Shown piece by piece: positions 36,992 through 49,048 of a stretch of 64,000 nucleotides of DNA. Every line of letters begins with the position of its first letter. Position 1 is the stretch's first letter. The notes below the pieces were generated by a model. That model did no database searches. It was not told the origin of the DNA and saw only the letters and a program-made list of their open reading frames with translations. A program made the position numbers and the translations under genes. Origin of the DNA: Stutzerimonas kunmingensis (lineage in GTDB: Bacteria; Pseudomonadota; Gammaproteobacteria; Pseudomonadales; Pseudomonadaceae); NCBI RefSeq assembly GCF_900114065.1, contig NZ_FORS01000002.1, positions 310,001-374,000 of the forward strand, given 5' to 3'.

Positions 36992-37003
36992 ATTGTCGAC
37001 AAT
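36992..37003 (+). promoter_or_regulatory. Candidate GntR operator immediately before the prp regulator gene
   Basis: ATTGTCGACAAT is a perfect 12-base palindrome ending one base before the regulator ATG (37005). Its position would block transcription or translation initiation, implying autorepression of the regulator-prpBC-acnD-prpF operon. Confidence 0.6.
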
Positions 37004-37004
37004 C

Positions 37005-37730
37005 ATGCTGGATACCGTTGAGCTTCACTCATCCGCGCAACAGCTCGACAGTGGCACGCTGGCCGAGCACGTGTTTCGTCTGATCCAGGCTGCCATCGTC
37101 AAAGGCGAGATTGCCCCGGGTAGCAAGATCTCCGAGCCGGAGCTGGCGCGTACCTATGGCATAAGCCGCGGGCCATTGCGCGAGGCGATCCACCGGCTGG
37201 AAGGGCAGAAGCTGCTGATCCGCGTGCCGCATGTTGGAGCGAGGGTTGTGTCGCTCAGTCATGCCGAGCTGATCGAGCTTTACGAGATTCGTGAATCCCT
37301 GGAAGGCATGGCCTGCCGCCTGGCGGCCGAACGCATGACTGAGGCGGAAATCGACGACCTGCGCCGGGTACTGAGCACCCACGAGCGCGATGAGGCGTTT
37401 CAGGCCGGTGTCGGCTATTACCAGCAGGAAGGCGATTTCGACTTCCATTACCGGATCATTCAGGGCAGCGGTAACCGCACACTGGCCAAGCTGCTGTGCG
37501 ACGAGCTCTATCAGCTGGTGCGCATGTACCGCATCCAGTTCTCCACCACGCCGAACCGTCCGCATCAGGCCTTCGCCGAACACCACCGGATTCTCGATGC
37601 CATCGCCGAACGCGATGGCGAACTGGCGGAGCTGCTGATGCGCCGCCATATCGCCGCTTCCAAGCGCAATGTCGAACGTCACTTCACGGGCGTTCTTGAG
37701 CAAACACCACATGAAAGGGGTAATGCATGA
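37005..37730 (+). CDS. GntR-family regulator of propionate catabolism
   Basis: The protein has 241 residues. N-terminal winged HTH (about 15-80: [25 protein letters not shown]) and a C-terminal FCD domain (about 90-225) with metal-type residues ([14 protein letters not shown]). It overlaps prpB as ATGA, and a palindrome sits just before its start, so it is probably an autoregulated repressor relieved by 2-methylcitrate or a related acid. An extended start upstream (36,720) would run through the operator region and is rejected. Confidence 0.92.
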   Translation: MLDTVELHSSAQQLDSGTLAEHVFRLIQAAIVKGEIAPGSKISEPELARTYGISRGPLREAIHRLEGQKLLIRVPHVGARVVSLSHAELIELYEIRESLEGMACRLAAERMTEAEIDDLRRVLSTHERDEAFQAGVGYYQQEGDFDFHYRIIQGSGNRTLAKLLCDELYQLVRMYRIQFSTTPNRPHQAFAEHHRILDAIAERDGELAELLMRRHIAASKRNVERHFTGVLEQTPHERGNA

Positions 37731-38614
37731 CTCTTCCTTCTGCCGGTCAGCGTTTCCGTGACGCCGTCGCCAGCGAGCATCCGCTCCAGGTCGTCGGCGC
37801 GATCAACGCCAACCACGCCTTGCTGGCCAAGCGTGCCGGCTTCAAGGCCATCTATCTGTCCGGCGGCGGCGTTGCTGCCGGCTCGCTGGGTCTGCCGGAT
37901 CTTGGCATCACCGGGCTCGACGATGTGCTGACCGACGTGCGCCGCATCACCGATGTCTGCGATCTGCCGCTGCTGGTGGATGTCGACACCGGCTTCGGCT
38001 CCTCCGCGTTCAACGTGGCGCGTACCGTCAAGTCGATGATCAAGTTCGGCGCCGCGGCGATCCACATCGAGGACCAGGTCGGTGCCAAGCGTTGCGGCCA
38101 TCGTCCAAACAAGGAAATCGTCTCGCAGCAGGAGATGGTCGACCGCATCAAGGCGGCCGTGGACGCGCGCACCGACGACAGCTTCGTGATCATGGCGCGT
38201 ACCGATGCGCTGGCGGTGGAAGGTCTGAACTCCGCGCTGGATCGTGCCGCGGCCTGCATCGAAGCGGGTGCCGACATGATCTTCCCCGAGGCCATCACCG
38301 AGTTGGCGATGTACAAGACCTTCGCCGACCGCGTGCAGGCGCCAATTCTGGCCAACATCACCGAGTTCGGTGCCACGCCGCTTTACACCACCGAAGAGCT
38401 GGCCAGCGTCGACGTCTCCCTGGTGCTCTACCCGCTGTCGGCGTTCCGTGCCATGAACAAGGCCGCGGAAAATGTCTACACCGCGCTGCGCCGTGACGGC
38501 ACGCAGAAGAACGTGATCGACACCATGCAAACCCGCATGGAGCTCTACGATCGAATCAACTATCACACGTTCGAGCAGCACCTCGACGCGCTGTTCGCTC
38601 AGAAGAAGAGCTGA
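37727..38614 (+). CDS. prpB: 2-methylisocitrate lyase
   Basis: The 295-residue enzyme splits 2-methylisocitrate to pyruvate and succinate, the last step of the methylcitrate cycle. It has the ICL/PEP-mutase fold with the metal site VDVDTGFG, the active-site loop [10 protein letters not shown] and the [10 protein letters not shown] block. It overlaps the GntR gene by four bases. A stable hairpin follows it before prpC. Confidence 0.97.
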   Translation: MTLPSAGQRFRDAVASEHPLQVVGAINANHALLAKRAGFKAIYLSGGGVAAGSLGLPDLGITGLDDVLTDVRRITDVCDLPLLVDVDTGFGSSAFNVARTVKSMIKFGAAAIHIEDQVGAKRCGHRPNKEIVSQQEMVDRIKAAVDARTDDSFVIMARTDALAVEGLNSALDRAAACIEAGADMIFPEAITELAMYKTFADRVQAPILANITEFGATPLYTTEELASVDVSLVLYPLSAFRAMNKAAENVYTALRRDGTQKNVIDTMQTRMELYDRINYHTFEQHLDALFAQKKS

Positions 38615-38618
38615 CGAG

Positions 38619-38649
38619 AAGGCCCCATTGGGTTTGCCAATGGGGCCTT
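38619..38649 (+). terminator. Strong hairpin between prpB and prpC (attenuator or processing site)
   Basis: Stem GGCCCCATTGG / CCAATGGGGCC with a short loop, flanked AAGG and CCTTTGCG. The trailing T run is short, so it may be a partial terminator or an mRNA-stability hairpin inside the operon rather than a full stop. Confidence 0.6.
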
Positions 38650-38709
38650 TGCGATCCATTTTTCAACGTGATTTGCAGTATCCAGAACAAATCCAAGAAG
38701 GAGATAGCA

Positions 38710-39837
38710 ATGGCTGAAGCAAAAGTTTTGAGCGGCGCGGGCCTGCGCGGACAGATCGCTGGACAGACCGCCCTGTGTACCGTGGGCAAGACCGGTGCCG
38801 GGTTGACCTATCGTGGTTACGACGTGCGCGACCTGGCGGCCGAGTGCGATTTCGAGGAAGTGGCCTACCTGCTGTTCTATGGTGAGCTGCCGAACACCCA
38901 GCAACTGGCCGATTACAAGAATCGCCTGAAGACCATGCGTGACTTGCCGCAGGCACTGAAGGAAGTGCTGGAACGCATCCCGGCGAGCGCGCACCCGATG
39001 GATGTCATGCGTACCGGTTCGTCCGTACTTGGCACGCTGGAGCCGGAGCTCAGCTTCGACCAGCAGCGCGACGTGGCCGAGCGGCTGATGGCCGCGTTCC
39101 CTGCGATCATGTGCTACTGGTATCGCTTCATTCACGACGGTGTTCGCATCAACTGCACCAGTGATGAAGAGACCCTGGGCGGCCATTTCCTCGCGCTGCT
39201 GCACGACAAGAAGCCGAGCGACCTGCACGTCAAGGTGATGAACGTCTCGCTGATCCTCTACGCCGAGCACGAGTTCAACGCCTCGACCTTTACCGCCCGT
39301 GTCTGTGCTTCGACGCTCTCCGACCTCTATTCCTGCGTGACTGGTGCCATCGGTTCGCTGCGCGGTCCGCTGCATGGCGGCGCCAACGAAGCGGCGATGG
39401 ACATGATCGAGCAATGGAAGAGTCCGGAAGAAGCCCGCGAAGCGATCCTCGGCATGCTCGAGCGCAAGGACAAGATCATGGGCTTCGGCCACGCGATCTA
39501 CAGCGTTTCCGACCCGCGCAACGAGGTGATCAAGGTCTGGGCCGAAAAGCTCGCGGATGAGGTGGGCGACACCGTGCTTTATCCGGTCTCGGTCGCCGTT
39601 GACGAAACCATGTGGGAGCAGAAGAAGCTCTTCCCGAACGCCGACTTCTACCATGCGTCCGCCTATCACTTCATGGGCATCCCGACCAAGCTGTTCACGC
39701 CGATCTTCGTCTGCTCGCGCGTCACCGGCTGGGCGTCCCATGTGTTCGAACAGCGCAGCAACAACCGGATCATTCGGCCGAGCGCCGAGTACATCGGTCC
39801 GGAGCAGCGCAAGGTTGCCCCGATCGCCCAGCGTTGA
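38710..39837 (+). CDS. prpC: 2-methylcitrate synthase
   Basis: The 375-residue enzyme condenses propionyl-CoA with oxaloacetate. Citrate-synthase-fold blocks are LHGGANEAAMDM (catalytic His), GFGHAIYSVSDPR and PTKLFTPIFVCSRVTGWASHV. The first four residues after ATG 38710 (AEAK) follow AAGGAG at seven bases; the longer ORF from 38668 is not used. Member of the prp operon. Confidence 0.97.
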   Translation: MAEAKVLSGAGLRGQIAGQTALCTVGKTGAGLTYRGYDVRDLAAECDFEEVAYLLFYGELPNTQQLADYKNRLKTMRDLPQALKEVLERIPASAHPMDVMRTGSSVLGTLEPELSFDQQRDVAERLMAAFPAIMCYWYRFIHDGVRINCTSDEETLGGHFLALLHDKKPSDLHVKVMNVSLILYAEHEFNASTFTARVCASTLSDLYSCVTGAIGSLRGPLHGGANEAAMDMIEQWKSPEEAREAILGMLERKDKIMGFGHAIYSVSDPRNEVIKVWAEKLADEVGDTVLYPVSVAVDETMWEQKKLFPNADFYHASAYHFMGIPTKLFTPIFVCSRVTGWASHVFEQRSNNRIIRPSAEYIGPEQRKVAPIAQR

Positions 39838-39912
39838 TCGGAGCGAGGGGGCTCATCGTCGGGCTCCCCGCACCTTGCCCCACAGAACATTACTGAATTG
39901 AGTTCTTCCGGC

Positions 39913-42516
39913 ATGAATACAGAACACCGCAAACCTTTGCCAGGTACTGGGCTTGACTACTTCGACACCCGTGAGGCGATCGAAGCCATTCAGTCGGGTG
40001 CCTACGACAAGCTGCCCTATACCTCCCGCGTCCTGGCCGAACAGCTGGTGCGTCGCTGTGAGCCCGAAGCGCTGACCGATTCGCTGAAGCAGATCATCGA
40101 GCGCAAGCGCGACCTCGATTTTCCGTGGTATCCGGCTCGTGTAGTCTGCCATGACATCCTCGGCCAGACCGCGCTGGTCGATCTCGCCGGCCTGCGCGAT
40201 GCGATTGCGGAGCAGGGCGGCGACCCGGCGAAGGTCAACCCGGTGGTGCCGACCCAGCTGATCGTCGACCACTCGCTGGCGGTTGAATTTGCAGGCTTCG
40301 ACCCGGATGCGTTCGAGAAGAACCGTGCCGTCGAGGAGCGCCGCAACGAGGACCGCTTCCACTTCATCGAGTGGACCAAGACCGCGTTCAAGAACGTCGA
40401 CGTGATCCCGGCCGGCAACGGCATCATGCACCAGATCAATCTGGAGAAGATGTCGCCGGTGATTCAAGCCCGTGGCGGCGTGGCCTTTCCGGACACCTGC
40501 GTGGGTACCGACTCGCACACCCCGCACGTCGATGCGCTGGGTGTGATCGCCATCGGCGTTGGCGGCCTGGAGGCCGAAACCGTGATGCTCGGTCTGCCTT
40601 CAATGATGCGCCTGCCTGACATCGTCGGCGTACGTCTGACCGGCAAGCGTCAGCCAGGCATCACCGCGACCGATATCGTCCTCGCGCTGACTGAGTTCCT
40701 GCGCAAGGAACGTGTGGTCGGAGCTTGGGTCGAGTTCTTCGGCGAAGGCGCCGACAGCCTGACCATCGGCGATCGCGCGACCATCTCCAACATGTGTCCG
40801 GAATACGGTGCCACCGCTTCGATGTTCTACATCGACCAGCAGACCATCGATTACCTCAAGCTGACCGGTCGCGAGCCGGAGCAGGTTGCGCTCGTCGAGC
40901 AGTACGCCAAGGAAACGGGCCTGTGGGCGACGGCTCTGGAAGGCGCCGAATACGAGCGCGTGCTCGAATTCGACCTGTCCAGCGTGGTGCGCAACATGGC
41001 CGGCCCGTCCAACCCGCACAAGCGTCTGCCGACCTCGGCGCTGCACGAGCGTGGCATCGCCGACGAAGACAAGCTGGCTGCTGCGCGCGCCGAAGAGGCC
41101 GAAGGTCTGCTGCCCGATGGTGCGGTGATCATTGCCGCTATCACCAGCTGCACCAACACCTCCAACCCGCGCAACGTGGTGGCCGCCGGCCTACTGGCGA
41201 AAAAGGCCAACGAGTTGGGCCTGGTGCGCAAGCCCTGGGTGAAGACGTCCTTCGCGCCGGGTTCCAAGGTCGCCAAGCTGTACCTGGAAGAAGCTGGGCT
41301 GCTCAGCGAGCTGGAAAAACTCGGTTTCGGCATCGTCGCCTACGCCTGCACCACCTGTAACGGCATGTCCGGTGCGCTGGACCCGGTGATCCAGCAGGAA
41401 ATCATCGAGCGCGACCTGTACGCCACTGCAGTTCTCTCCGGTAACCGCAACTTCGATGGCCGCATCCACCCGTATGCCAAGCAGGCCTTCCTTGCCTCGC
41501 CGCCGCTGGTGGTCGCGTACGCCATCGCCGGTACCGTGCGTTTCGATATCGAGCAGGACGTGCTGGGCACCGACAAGAACGGCAATCCGATCACCCTGAA
41601 AGACCTCTGGCCGTCCGACGAGGAGATCGACGCCATTGTCGCGTCCTCGGTGAAGCCCGAGCAGTTCAAGCAGATCTACATCCCGATGTTCGATCTGGGC
41701 ACCATCGAGGAAGCCAAGAGCCCGCTATACGACTGGCGTCCGATGTCCACCTACATCCGTCGTCCGCCGTACTGGGAAGGCGCGTTGGCTGGCGAGCGCA
41801 CACTGAAAGGCATGCGTCCGCTGGCGATCCTGCCGGACAACATCACCACCGATCACCTGTCGCCATCCAATGCCATCCTGTTGGAATCGGCGGCCGGTGA
41901 ATACCTGGCGAAGATGGGCCTGCCGGAAGAGGACTTCAATTCCTACGCAACCCACCGCGGCGACCACCTGACCGCCCAGCGCGCCACCTTCGCCAACCCG
42001 CAGCTGGTCAACGAGATGGCGGTGGTCGACGGCAAGGTGCAGAAGGGTTCGCTGGCGCGCGTCGAGCCGGAAGGCAAGGTGATGCGCATGTGGGAAGCCA
42101 TCGAAACCTACATGACTCGCAAGCAGAACCTGATCATCGTGGCCGGTGCCGACTACGGCCAGGGCAGCTCGCGTGACTGGGCGGCCAAGGGCGTGCGCCT
42201 GGCGGGTGTCGAGGTGATCGTCGCCGAAGGCTTCGAGCGTATCCACCGTACCAACCTGGTGGGCATGGGCGTGCTGCCGGTCGAGTTCAAACCGGGCACT
42301 ACGCGCCTGACCCTTGGCCTCGATGGCACCGAAACCTTCGATATCGAAGGCGAGCTGTCGCCGCGCTGCGACCTGACACTGGTCATTCATCACAAGAGCG
42401 GTGAAGAAACCCACGCTCCGGTCACGTGCCGCCTCGATACGGCGGCGGAAGTCAGCGTCTACCAGGCCGGCGGCGTGCTGCAGCGTTTCGCCAAGGACTT
42501 CCTCGGGCAGGCGTGA
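39913..42516 (+). CDS. acnD: Fe/S-dependent 2-methylcitrate dehydratase AcnD
   Basis: The 867-residue aconitase-superfamily enzyme replaces PrpD here, dehydrating 2-methylcitrate to 2-methyl-trans-aconitate, which PrpF and aconitase then process. The 4Fe-4S cluster ligands are in SCTNTSNPRN and ACTTCNGMSG. The C-terminal swivel domain has GADYGQGSSRDWAAKG. ATG 39913 gives a normal N-terminus. No prpD is seen in this window. A palindromic repeat separates it from prpF. Confidence 0.96.
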   Translation: MNTEHRKPLPGTGLDYFDTREAIEAIQSGAYDKLPYTSRVLAEQLVRRCEPEALTDSLKQIIERKRDLDFPWYPARVVCHDILGQTALVDLAGLRDAIAEQGGDPAKVNPVVPTQLIVDHSLAVEFAGFDPDAFEKNRAVEERRNEDRFHFIEWTKTAFKNVDVIPAGNGIMHQINLEKMSPVIQARGGVAFPDTCVGTDSHTPHVDALGVIAIGVGGLEAETVMLGLPSMMRLPDIVGVRLTGKRQPGITATDIVLALTEFLRKERVVGAWVEFFGEGADSLTIGDRATISNMCPEYGATASMFYIDQQTIDYLKLTGREPEQVALVEQYAKETGLWATALEGAEYERVLEFDLSSVVRNMAGPSNPHKRLPTSALHERGIADEDKLAAARAEEAEGLLPDGAVIIAAITSCTNTSNPRNVVAAGLLAKKANELGLVRKPWVKTSFAPGSKVAKLYLEEAGLLSELEKLGFGIVAYACTTCNGMSGALDPVIQQEIIERDLYATAVLSGNRNFDGRIHPYAKQAFLASPPLVVAYAIAGTVRFDIEQDVLGTDKNGNPITLKDLWPSDEEIDAIVASSVKPEQFKQIYIPMFDLGTIEEAKSPLYDWRPMSTYIRRPPYWEGALAGERTLKGMRPLAILPDNITTDHLSPSNAILLESAAGEYLAKMGLPEEDFNSYATHRGDHLTAQRATFANPQLVNEMAVVDGKVQKGSLARVEPEGKVMRMWEAIETYMTRKQNLIIVAGADYGQGSSRDWAAKGVRLAGVEVIVAEGFERIHRTNLVGMGVLPVEFKPGTTRLTLGLDGTETFDIEGELSPRCDLTLVIHHKSGEETHAPVTCRLDTAAEVSVYQAGGVLQRFAKDFLGQA

Positions 42517-42529
42517 CCGGCCGTCCTCA

Positions 42530-42602
42530 TAGGGTGGATGGCGCTTTTCCATCCACCGCACCAGCCCGCGCGGTGGATCGGTCAAGCGTGATCCACCCTA
42601 CA
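42530..42602. repeat. Palindromic REP/MITE-like repeat between acnD and prpF
   Basis: Outer inverted repeats TAGGGTGGAT (42530-42539) and ATCCACCCTA (to 42600) enclose inner CATCCACC / GGTGGAT arms and a CG-rich centre. This GGTGGAT-type family is frequently dispersed in pseudomonad genomes. It lies in the prp transcript and may form a stem. Confidence 0.7.
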
Positions 42603-42632
42603 ACCCATTCATCTTCCAGCCAGGACTCACTC

Positions 42633-43820
42633 ATGGCTCATCAAACCCAGATCAGAATTCCCGCGACCTACATGCGTGGCGGCACCAGCAAGGGCGTGTT
42701 CTTCCGCTTGCAAGACCTGCCGGAAAACTGCCAGGTGCCGGGCGCTGCGCGCGACAAGCTGTTCTTGCGCGTGATCGGTAGTCCCGACCCTTATTCGGCG
42801 CACATCGACGGCATGGGCGGCGCCACGTCCAGCACCAGCAAATGCGTCATCCTGTCCAAGAGCACTCGACCTGATCATGACGTCGAGTATCTCTATGGTC
42901 AGGTGTCGATCGACAAGCCCTTCGTCGACTGGAGCGGCAACTGCGGCAACCTTTCAACCGGCGCCGGCGCGTTCGCGCTGCATGCCGGCCTGGTGGATGC
43001 CGAGCGTATTCCGCAGAACGGTACCTGTGTGGTGCGGATCTGGCAGGCCAACATCGGCAAGACCATCATCGCTCATGTACCGGTCACCGACGGCCAAGTG
43101 CAGGAAACCGGCGACTTCGAGCTGGACGGCGTGACCTTTCCGGCCGCCGAGATCGTGCTGGAATTCCTCGATCCGTCCGACGACGGCGAAGAGGGCGGTT
43201 CGATGTTTCCCACCGGCAATCTGATCGATGAGCTGGAGGTCCCGGGCATCGGTACGCTCAAGGCGACCATGATCAGCGCCGGCATTCCCACTGTGTTCGT
43301 CAATGCCGAGGACATCGGCTACCAGGGCACAGAACTGCGTGAGGACATCAATGGCGATCCGGAGGCTCTGGCTCGTCTGGAGTCGATTCGTGTGGCCGGT
43401 GCTCTGCGAATGGGCTTGATCAAGACCGCGGACGAGGCGCTGACCCGTCAGCACACGCCGAAGGTTGCGTTCGTTTCCCAGCCGAAAAGCTATCGGGCGT
43501 CTTCCGGCAAGAACATCGATGCAGGTGAGGTCGATCTGCTCGTGCGGGCGTTGTCCATGGGCAAGCTGCACCACGCCATGATGGGCACCTGTGCGGTGGC
43601 CATCGGTACGGCGGCGGCGGTGCCTGGCACGCTGGTGAATCTCGCGGCAGGTGGTGGCGAGCGTCAGGCCGTGCGCTTCGGGCATCCGTCCGGCACGCTG
43701 CGGGTCGGTGCTGAGGCGAAGCAGATAGACGGTCAGTGGACGGTTACCAAAGCGATCATGAGCCGCAGCGCGCGCGTGCTGATGGAAGGCTGGGTACGTG
43801 TGCCAGGTGACACTTTCTGA
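42633..43820 (+). CDS. prpF: 2-methyl-trans-aconitate isomerase PrpF
   Basis: This 395-residue diaminopimelate-epimerase-fold protein is the isomerase that works with AcnD. Blocks include PATYMRGGTSKGVFF, WSGNCGNLSTG with a catalytic Cys, and HHAMMGTCAVAIG. AGGA precedes ATG 42633; the ORF can be read back into acnD but that is a different frame's shadow. Last gene of the prp operon, followed by a terminator. Confidence 0.96.
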   Translation: MAHQTQIRIPATYMRGGTSKGVFFRLQDLPENCQVPGAARDKLFLRVIGSPDPYSAHIDGMGGATSSTSKCVILSKSTRPDHDVEYLYGQVSIDKPFVDWSGNCGNLSTGAGAFALHAGLVDAERIPQNGTCVVRIWQANIGKTIIAHVPVTDGQVQETGDFELDGVTFPAAEIVLEFLDPSDDGEEGGSMFPTGNLIDELEVPGIGTLKATMISAGIPTVFVNAEDIGYQGTELREDINGDPEALARLESIRVAGALRMGLIKTADEALTRQHTPKVAFVSQPKSYRASSGKNIDAGEVDLLVRALSMGKLHHAMMGTCAVAIGTAAAVPGTLVNLAAGGGERQAVRFGHPSGTLRVGAEAKQIDGQWTVTKAIMSRSARVLMEGWVRVPGDTF

Positions 43821-43865
43821 TGCGCTTCAACTGCCGGAAATCGAATTCTTCCGGCTGAAAAACGC

Positions 43866-43892
43866 AAAAAGTCCGCACCAAGCGGACTTTTT
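43866..43892. terminator. Bidirectional terminator between prpF and ppsR
   Basis: Stem AAAAGTCCGC / GCGGACTTTT around a five-base loop, with A and T runs at the two ends, between convergent genes. Confidence 0.9.
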
Positions 43893-43912
43893 GTTGTCTA
43901 GCGAAGCGGCAC

Positions 43913-44731
43913 TTATTTGAGTCGACGCTCGACGCCTTTCTCCACGAGGATCTTTGCAGAGATTTCCTCGACGGAGAAATGGGTCGAGTTGATGTAGTTG
44001 ATGTTCTCGCGGCGGAACAGGCTTTCCACCTCGCGGACTTCGAATTCGCACTGAGCGAAGCTGGCATAACGACTGTTGGGTTTGCGTTCGTGGCGAATGG
44101 CGGCCAGGCGATCCGGGTCGATGGTCAAGCCGAACAGTTTGTCCTTGTACTCCTTGAGGGCGCTCGGCAACTGCAGGCGCTCCATGTCGTCCTCGGTCAA
44201 GGGGTAGTTGGCAGCGCGGATGCCGTACTGCATCGCCATATACAAGCAGGTCGGTGTTTTGCCGCAGCGGGAAACGCCGACGAGGATGAGGTCCGCCTTG
44301 TCGTAGTAGCGAGTGCGGGCGCCGTCATCGTTATCGAGGGCGAAGTTAACCGCCTCGATACGCTCCATGTAATTGGCGTTGTGGCTGATGGAGTGGGATT
44401 TACCAACGGAGTAGGAGGAACGTGACATCAGCTCATGTTCCAACGGCGCAAGAAAGGAAGAGAAGATGTCGATCATGAAGCCATTGGATTCGGCCAGAAT
44501 GTCACGGATTTCCAGGTTCACCAAGGTGTCGAAGATGATCGGCCGGCCACCGTCCTTTTCCGCGGCATTATTGATTTGCTGTACCATGGCCCGCGCTTTT
44601 TCGGCGGTGTCTATGTATGGGCGGGTCAGCTTCGTGAAGGTAATGTTCTCGAACTGTGCCAGAAGACTCTGGCCCAGGGTTTCCGCGGTGATGCCTGTGC
44701 CGTCAGAAATGAAGAAAGCAGTTCGTTTCAT
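43913..44731 (-). CDS. ppsR: PEP synthase regulatory protein (bifunctional kinase/pyrophosphorylase)
   Basis: The protein has 272 residues of the DUF299 family. It inactivates PpsA by ADP-dependent phosphorylation and reactivates it by phosphorolysis. N-terminal [14 protein letters not shown] and a P-loop [11 protein letters not shown] near residue 152 are present. Divergent from ppsA with 154 bases between starts, the usual gene pair. Confidence 0.96.
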   Translation of the reverse strand: MKRTAFFISDGTGITAETLGQSLLAQFENITFTKLTRPYIDTAEKARAMVQQINNAAEKDGGRPIIFDTLVNLEIRDILAESNGFMIDIFSSFLAPLEHELMSRSSYSVGKSHSISHNANYMERIEAVNFALDNDDGARTRYYDKADLILVGVSRCGKTPTCLYMAMQYGIRAANYPLTEDDMERLQLPSALKEYKDKLFGLTIDPDRLAAIRHERKPNSRYASFAQCEFEVREVESLFRRENINYINSTHFSVEEISAKILVEKGVERRLK

Positions 44732-44885
44732 GTGCCTTGGGCCTTAAGTCGAGAACGGTTCCCAGCTATAGTAGGCCCTTCGCCGAGCCCGGTTGGCGGG
44801 CATTGTTACTTATTTTGCAGGGTCGGGCCACAGTCGTGCGGCCAGGCTCCGGTTGAGTTTCCAACACTAATGTGGAGAGATCACC

Positions 44886-47255
<2,370 letters not shown>

Positions 47256-47270
47256 CGGCTCAGGCTGTGG

Positions 47271-47295
47271 CAAAACGGGGCGCAAGCCCCGTTTT
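47271..47295 (+). terminator. ppsA terminator
   Basis: Stem AACGGGGC / GCCCCGTT with a short loop followed by TTCG, just after the ppsA stop. Confidence 0.85.
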
Positions 47296-47423
47296 CGTTG
47301 GTGCTTAATCATCGTCGGCTCGGCAGTCCCGTTTTCGTGGTTTACGCGTAGCGGCTAAGATGTCGCGCCAATGGCTTTAAGACTGGACGTTCGCCCGTAA
47401 TTTCCAAGCAGAAGGAGCTTCCC

Positions 47424-47912
47424 ATGCAATACGTCACGCCTGATCTGTGCGATGCCTACCCGGACCTGGTGCAGGTTGTCGAACCGTTGTTCAGCAACTT
47501 CGGTGGCCGCGACTCCTTCGGTGGAGAGATCGTGACTATCAAGTGCTTCGAAGATAATTCACTGGTCAAGGACCAGGTCGATGTCGATGGAACCGGCAAG
47601 GTGTTGGTGGTCGATGGTGGCGGTTCGCTACGTCGCGCGTTGCTGGGCGACATGCTTGCAGAGAAAGCGGCACGCAACGGCTGGGAAGGTCTGGTCATCT
47701 ATGGTTGTGTGCGAGATGTCGATGTCCTTGCGCAGACAGACCTTGGCGTTCAGGCACTAGCCAGTCATCCGATGAAAACCGACAAGCGCGGCATCGGTGA
47801 TCTCAATGTTCCAGTCACGTTCTGTGGCGTGACGTTCCGTCCTGGTGAATATGTGTATGCCGATAACAACGGCATCATTGTCTCTCCCGAGCCTCTCAGC
47901 ATGCCGGAGTGA
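47424..47912 (+). CDS. rraA: Ribonuclease E activity regulator RraA family protein
   Basis: The protein has 162 residues. Typical motifs are [30 protein letters not shown] and [13 protein letters not shown]. The family includes inhibitors of RNase E and oxaloacetate-decarboxylase/HMG-aldolase members; short length and motif pattern fit the RraA/MenG-type protein found before cmaX in Pseudomonas. Good AGGAG ribosome site; followed by a terminator. Confidence 0.93.
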   Translation: MQYVTPDLCDAYPDLVQVVEPLFSNFGGRDSFGGEIVTIKCFEDNSLVKDQVDVDGTGKVLVVDGGGSLRRALLGDMLAEKAARNGWEGLVIYGCVRDVDVLAQTDLGVQALASHPMKTDKRGIGDLNVPVTFCGVTFRPGEYVYADNNGIIVSPEPLSMPE

Positions 47913-47950
47913 TGCAGGCTGCAATTGACGGATGCCTTGTCATTCTTCTG

Positions 47951-47974
47951 AGCCCGGCCATGCCGGGCTTTTTA
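47951..47974 (+). terminator. rraA terminator
   Basis: Stem AGCCCGGC / GCCGGGCT with CAT loop followed by five T. Confidence 0.88.
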
Positions 47975-47996
47975 TGGGCTACGACGGAACAGATTG

Positions 47997-48992
47997 ATGC
48001 AGGAAACTGAAAGCGAGCAGCGTGGCCTTATCCACGCGTTCGTCCTTGACGGCAGCGGTGGAGCCCGGCAAATCAGCTATGGCGGCCTGACGAGCTTGCG
48101 GCTTGCTGGTAACGAAAGCCTTTGGCTGCACTGGGATCGTAGCCAGCCGCACGCACAGGATTGGCTGCGAACACAAAGCGGCCTGAGTGCTTTCGCTTGT
48201 GATGTGTTGCTCGAAGAAAATACGCGGCCGCGCATGCTGGCCTTGCCACAGGAAGAGCTGCTGCTGTTTCTTCGCGGGGTAAACCTGAATCCTGAGGCAG
48301 AGCCAGAGGATATGGTGTCCGTGCGCGTATTCGCTGATCGACAGCGAGTTATCTCTCTGCGGCTCAGGCCATTACGCTCCACGGAAGTAGTGATCCAGCA
48401 GCTGTTGGAAGGCAGGGGGCCTAAATCTGCTTCTGAGCTCCTGTTGTTTCTAGCCGAAGCCATGACTGATCGTGTCGATGATTTTGTCACGCAACTGGCC
48501 GAGCGCATTGATGCGGAAGAGGAGGAGATCGATGCGAATGAGCGGTATGCCCCCGAGCACCACTTGTTGCTATCCCTGCGGCGACAGGCAGCGAGTCTGC
48601 GACGCTTTCTGCAGCCTCAACGCGAGCTGTACGGGCAGCTGACCCGCAACCGGTTGAGCTGGTTCGCGGACGACGACACAGAGTACTGGAATGAGCTCAG
48701 CAACCGGCTCATCCGCTATCTGGAAGAGCTCGACATGGTTCGAGAACGAGTCAATCTGGTACTTGAGTCGGAGCACCGCAGGCTCAACGAGCGGATGAAT
48801 CGTACGATGTATCTACTTGCTATCATCACCGGCTTTTTTCTGCCGCTGAGTTTCCTGACAGGGCTGCTTGGAATAAACGTCGGAGGTATCCCAGGCTCCG
48901 AATTCCCTTACGGTTTTGTCGTGGCTTGCTTGCTGATCGGCGGTATTGCGTTGCTGCAGTGGTGGATTCTGCGCCGTATGCGTTGGCTCTGA
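47997..48992 (+). CDS. cmaX: CorA/ZntB-family divalent cation transporter CmaX
   Basis: The protein has 331 residues. A large N-terminal cytoplasmic domain with a long helix (about 150-265) is followed by two TMs near 272-295 and 303-325. The signature near the end of TM1 is GIN (LLGINVGGIPG), as in ZntB and CorA relatives. It lies upstream of cfrX-cmpX-sigX-oprF, as in P. aeruginosa. Substrate (Mg, Zn or Co) not determined. Start ATG 47997; a TTG three bases upstream is less likely. Confidence 0.93.
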   Translation: MQETESEQRGLIHAFVLDGSGGARQISYGGLTSLRLAGNESLWLHWDRSQPHAQDWLRTQSGLSAFACDVLLEENTRPRMLALPQEELLLFLRGVNLNPEAEPEDMVSVRVFADRQRVISLRLRPLRSTEVVIQQLLEGRGPKSASELLLFLAEAMTDRVDDFVTQLAERIDAEEEEIDANERYAPEHHLLLSLRRQAASLRRFLQPQRELYGQLTRNRLSWFADDDTEYWNELSNRLIRYLEELDMVRERVNLVLESEHRRLNERMNRTMYLLAIITGFFLPLSFLTGLLGINVGGIPGSEFPYGFVVACLLIGGIALLQWWILRRMRWL

Positions 48993-49048
48993 ATGTGACT
49001 TACACCGGGGCATAGACCGTCTAGCCGACATACTTTAGCGAGGTTTGC

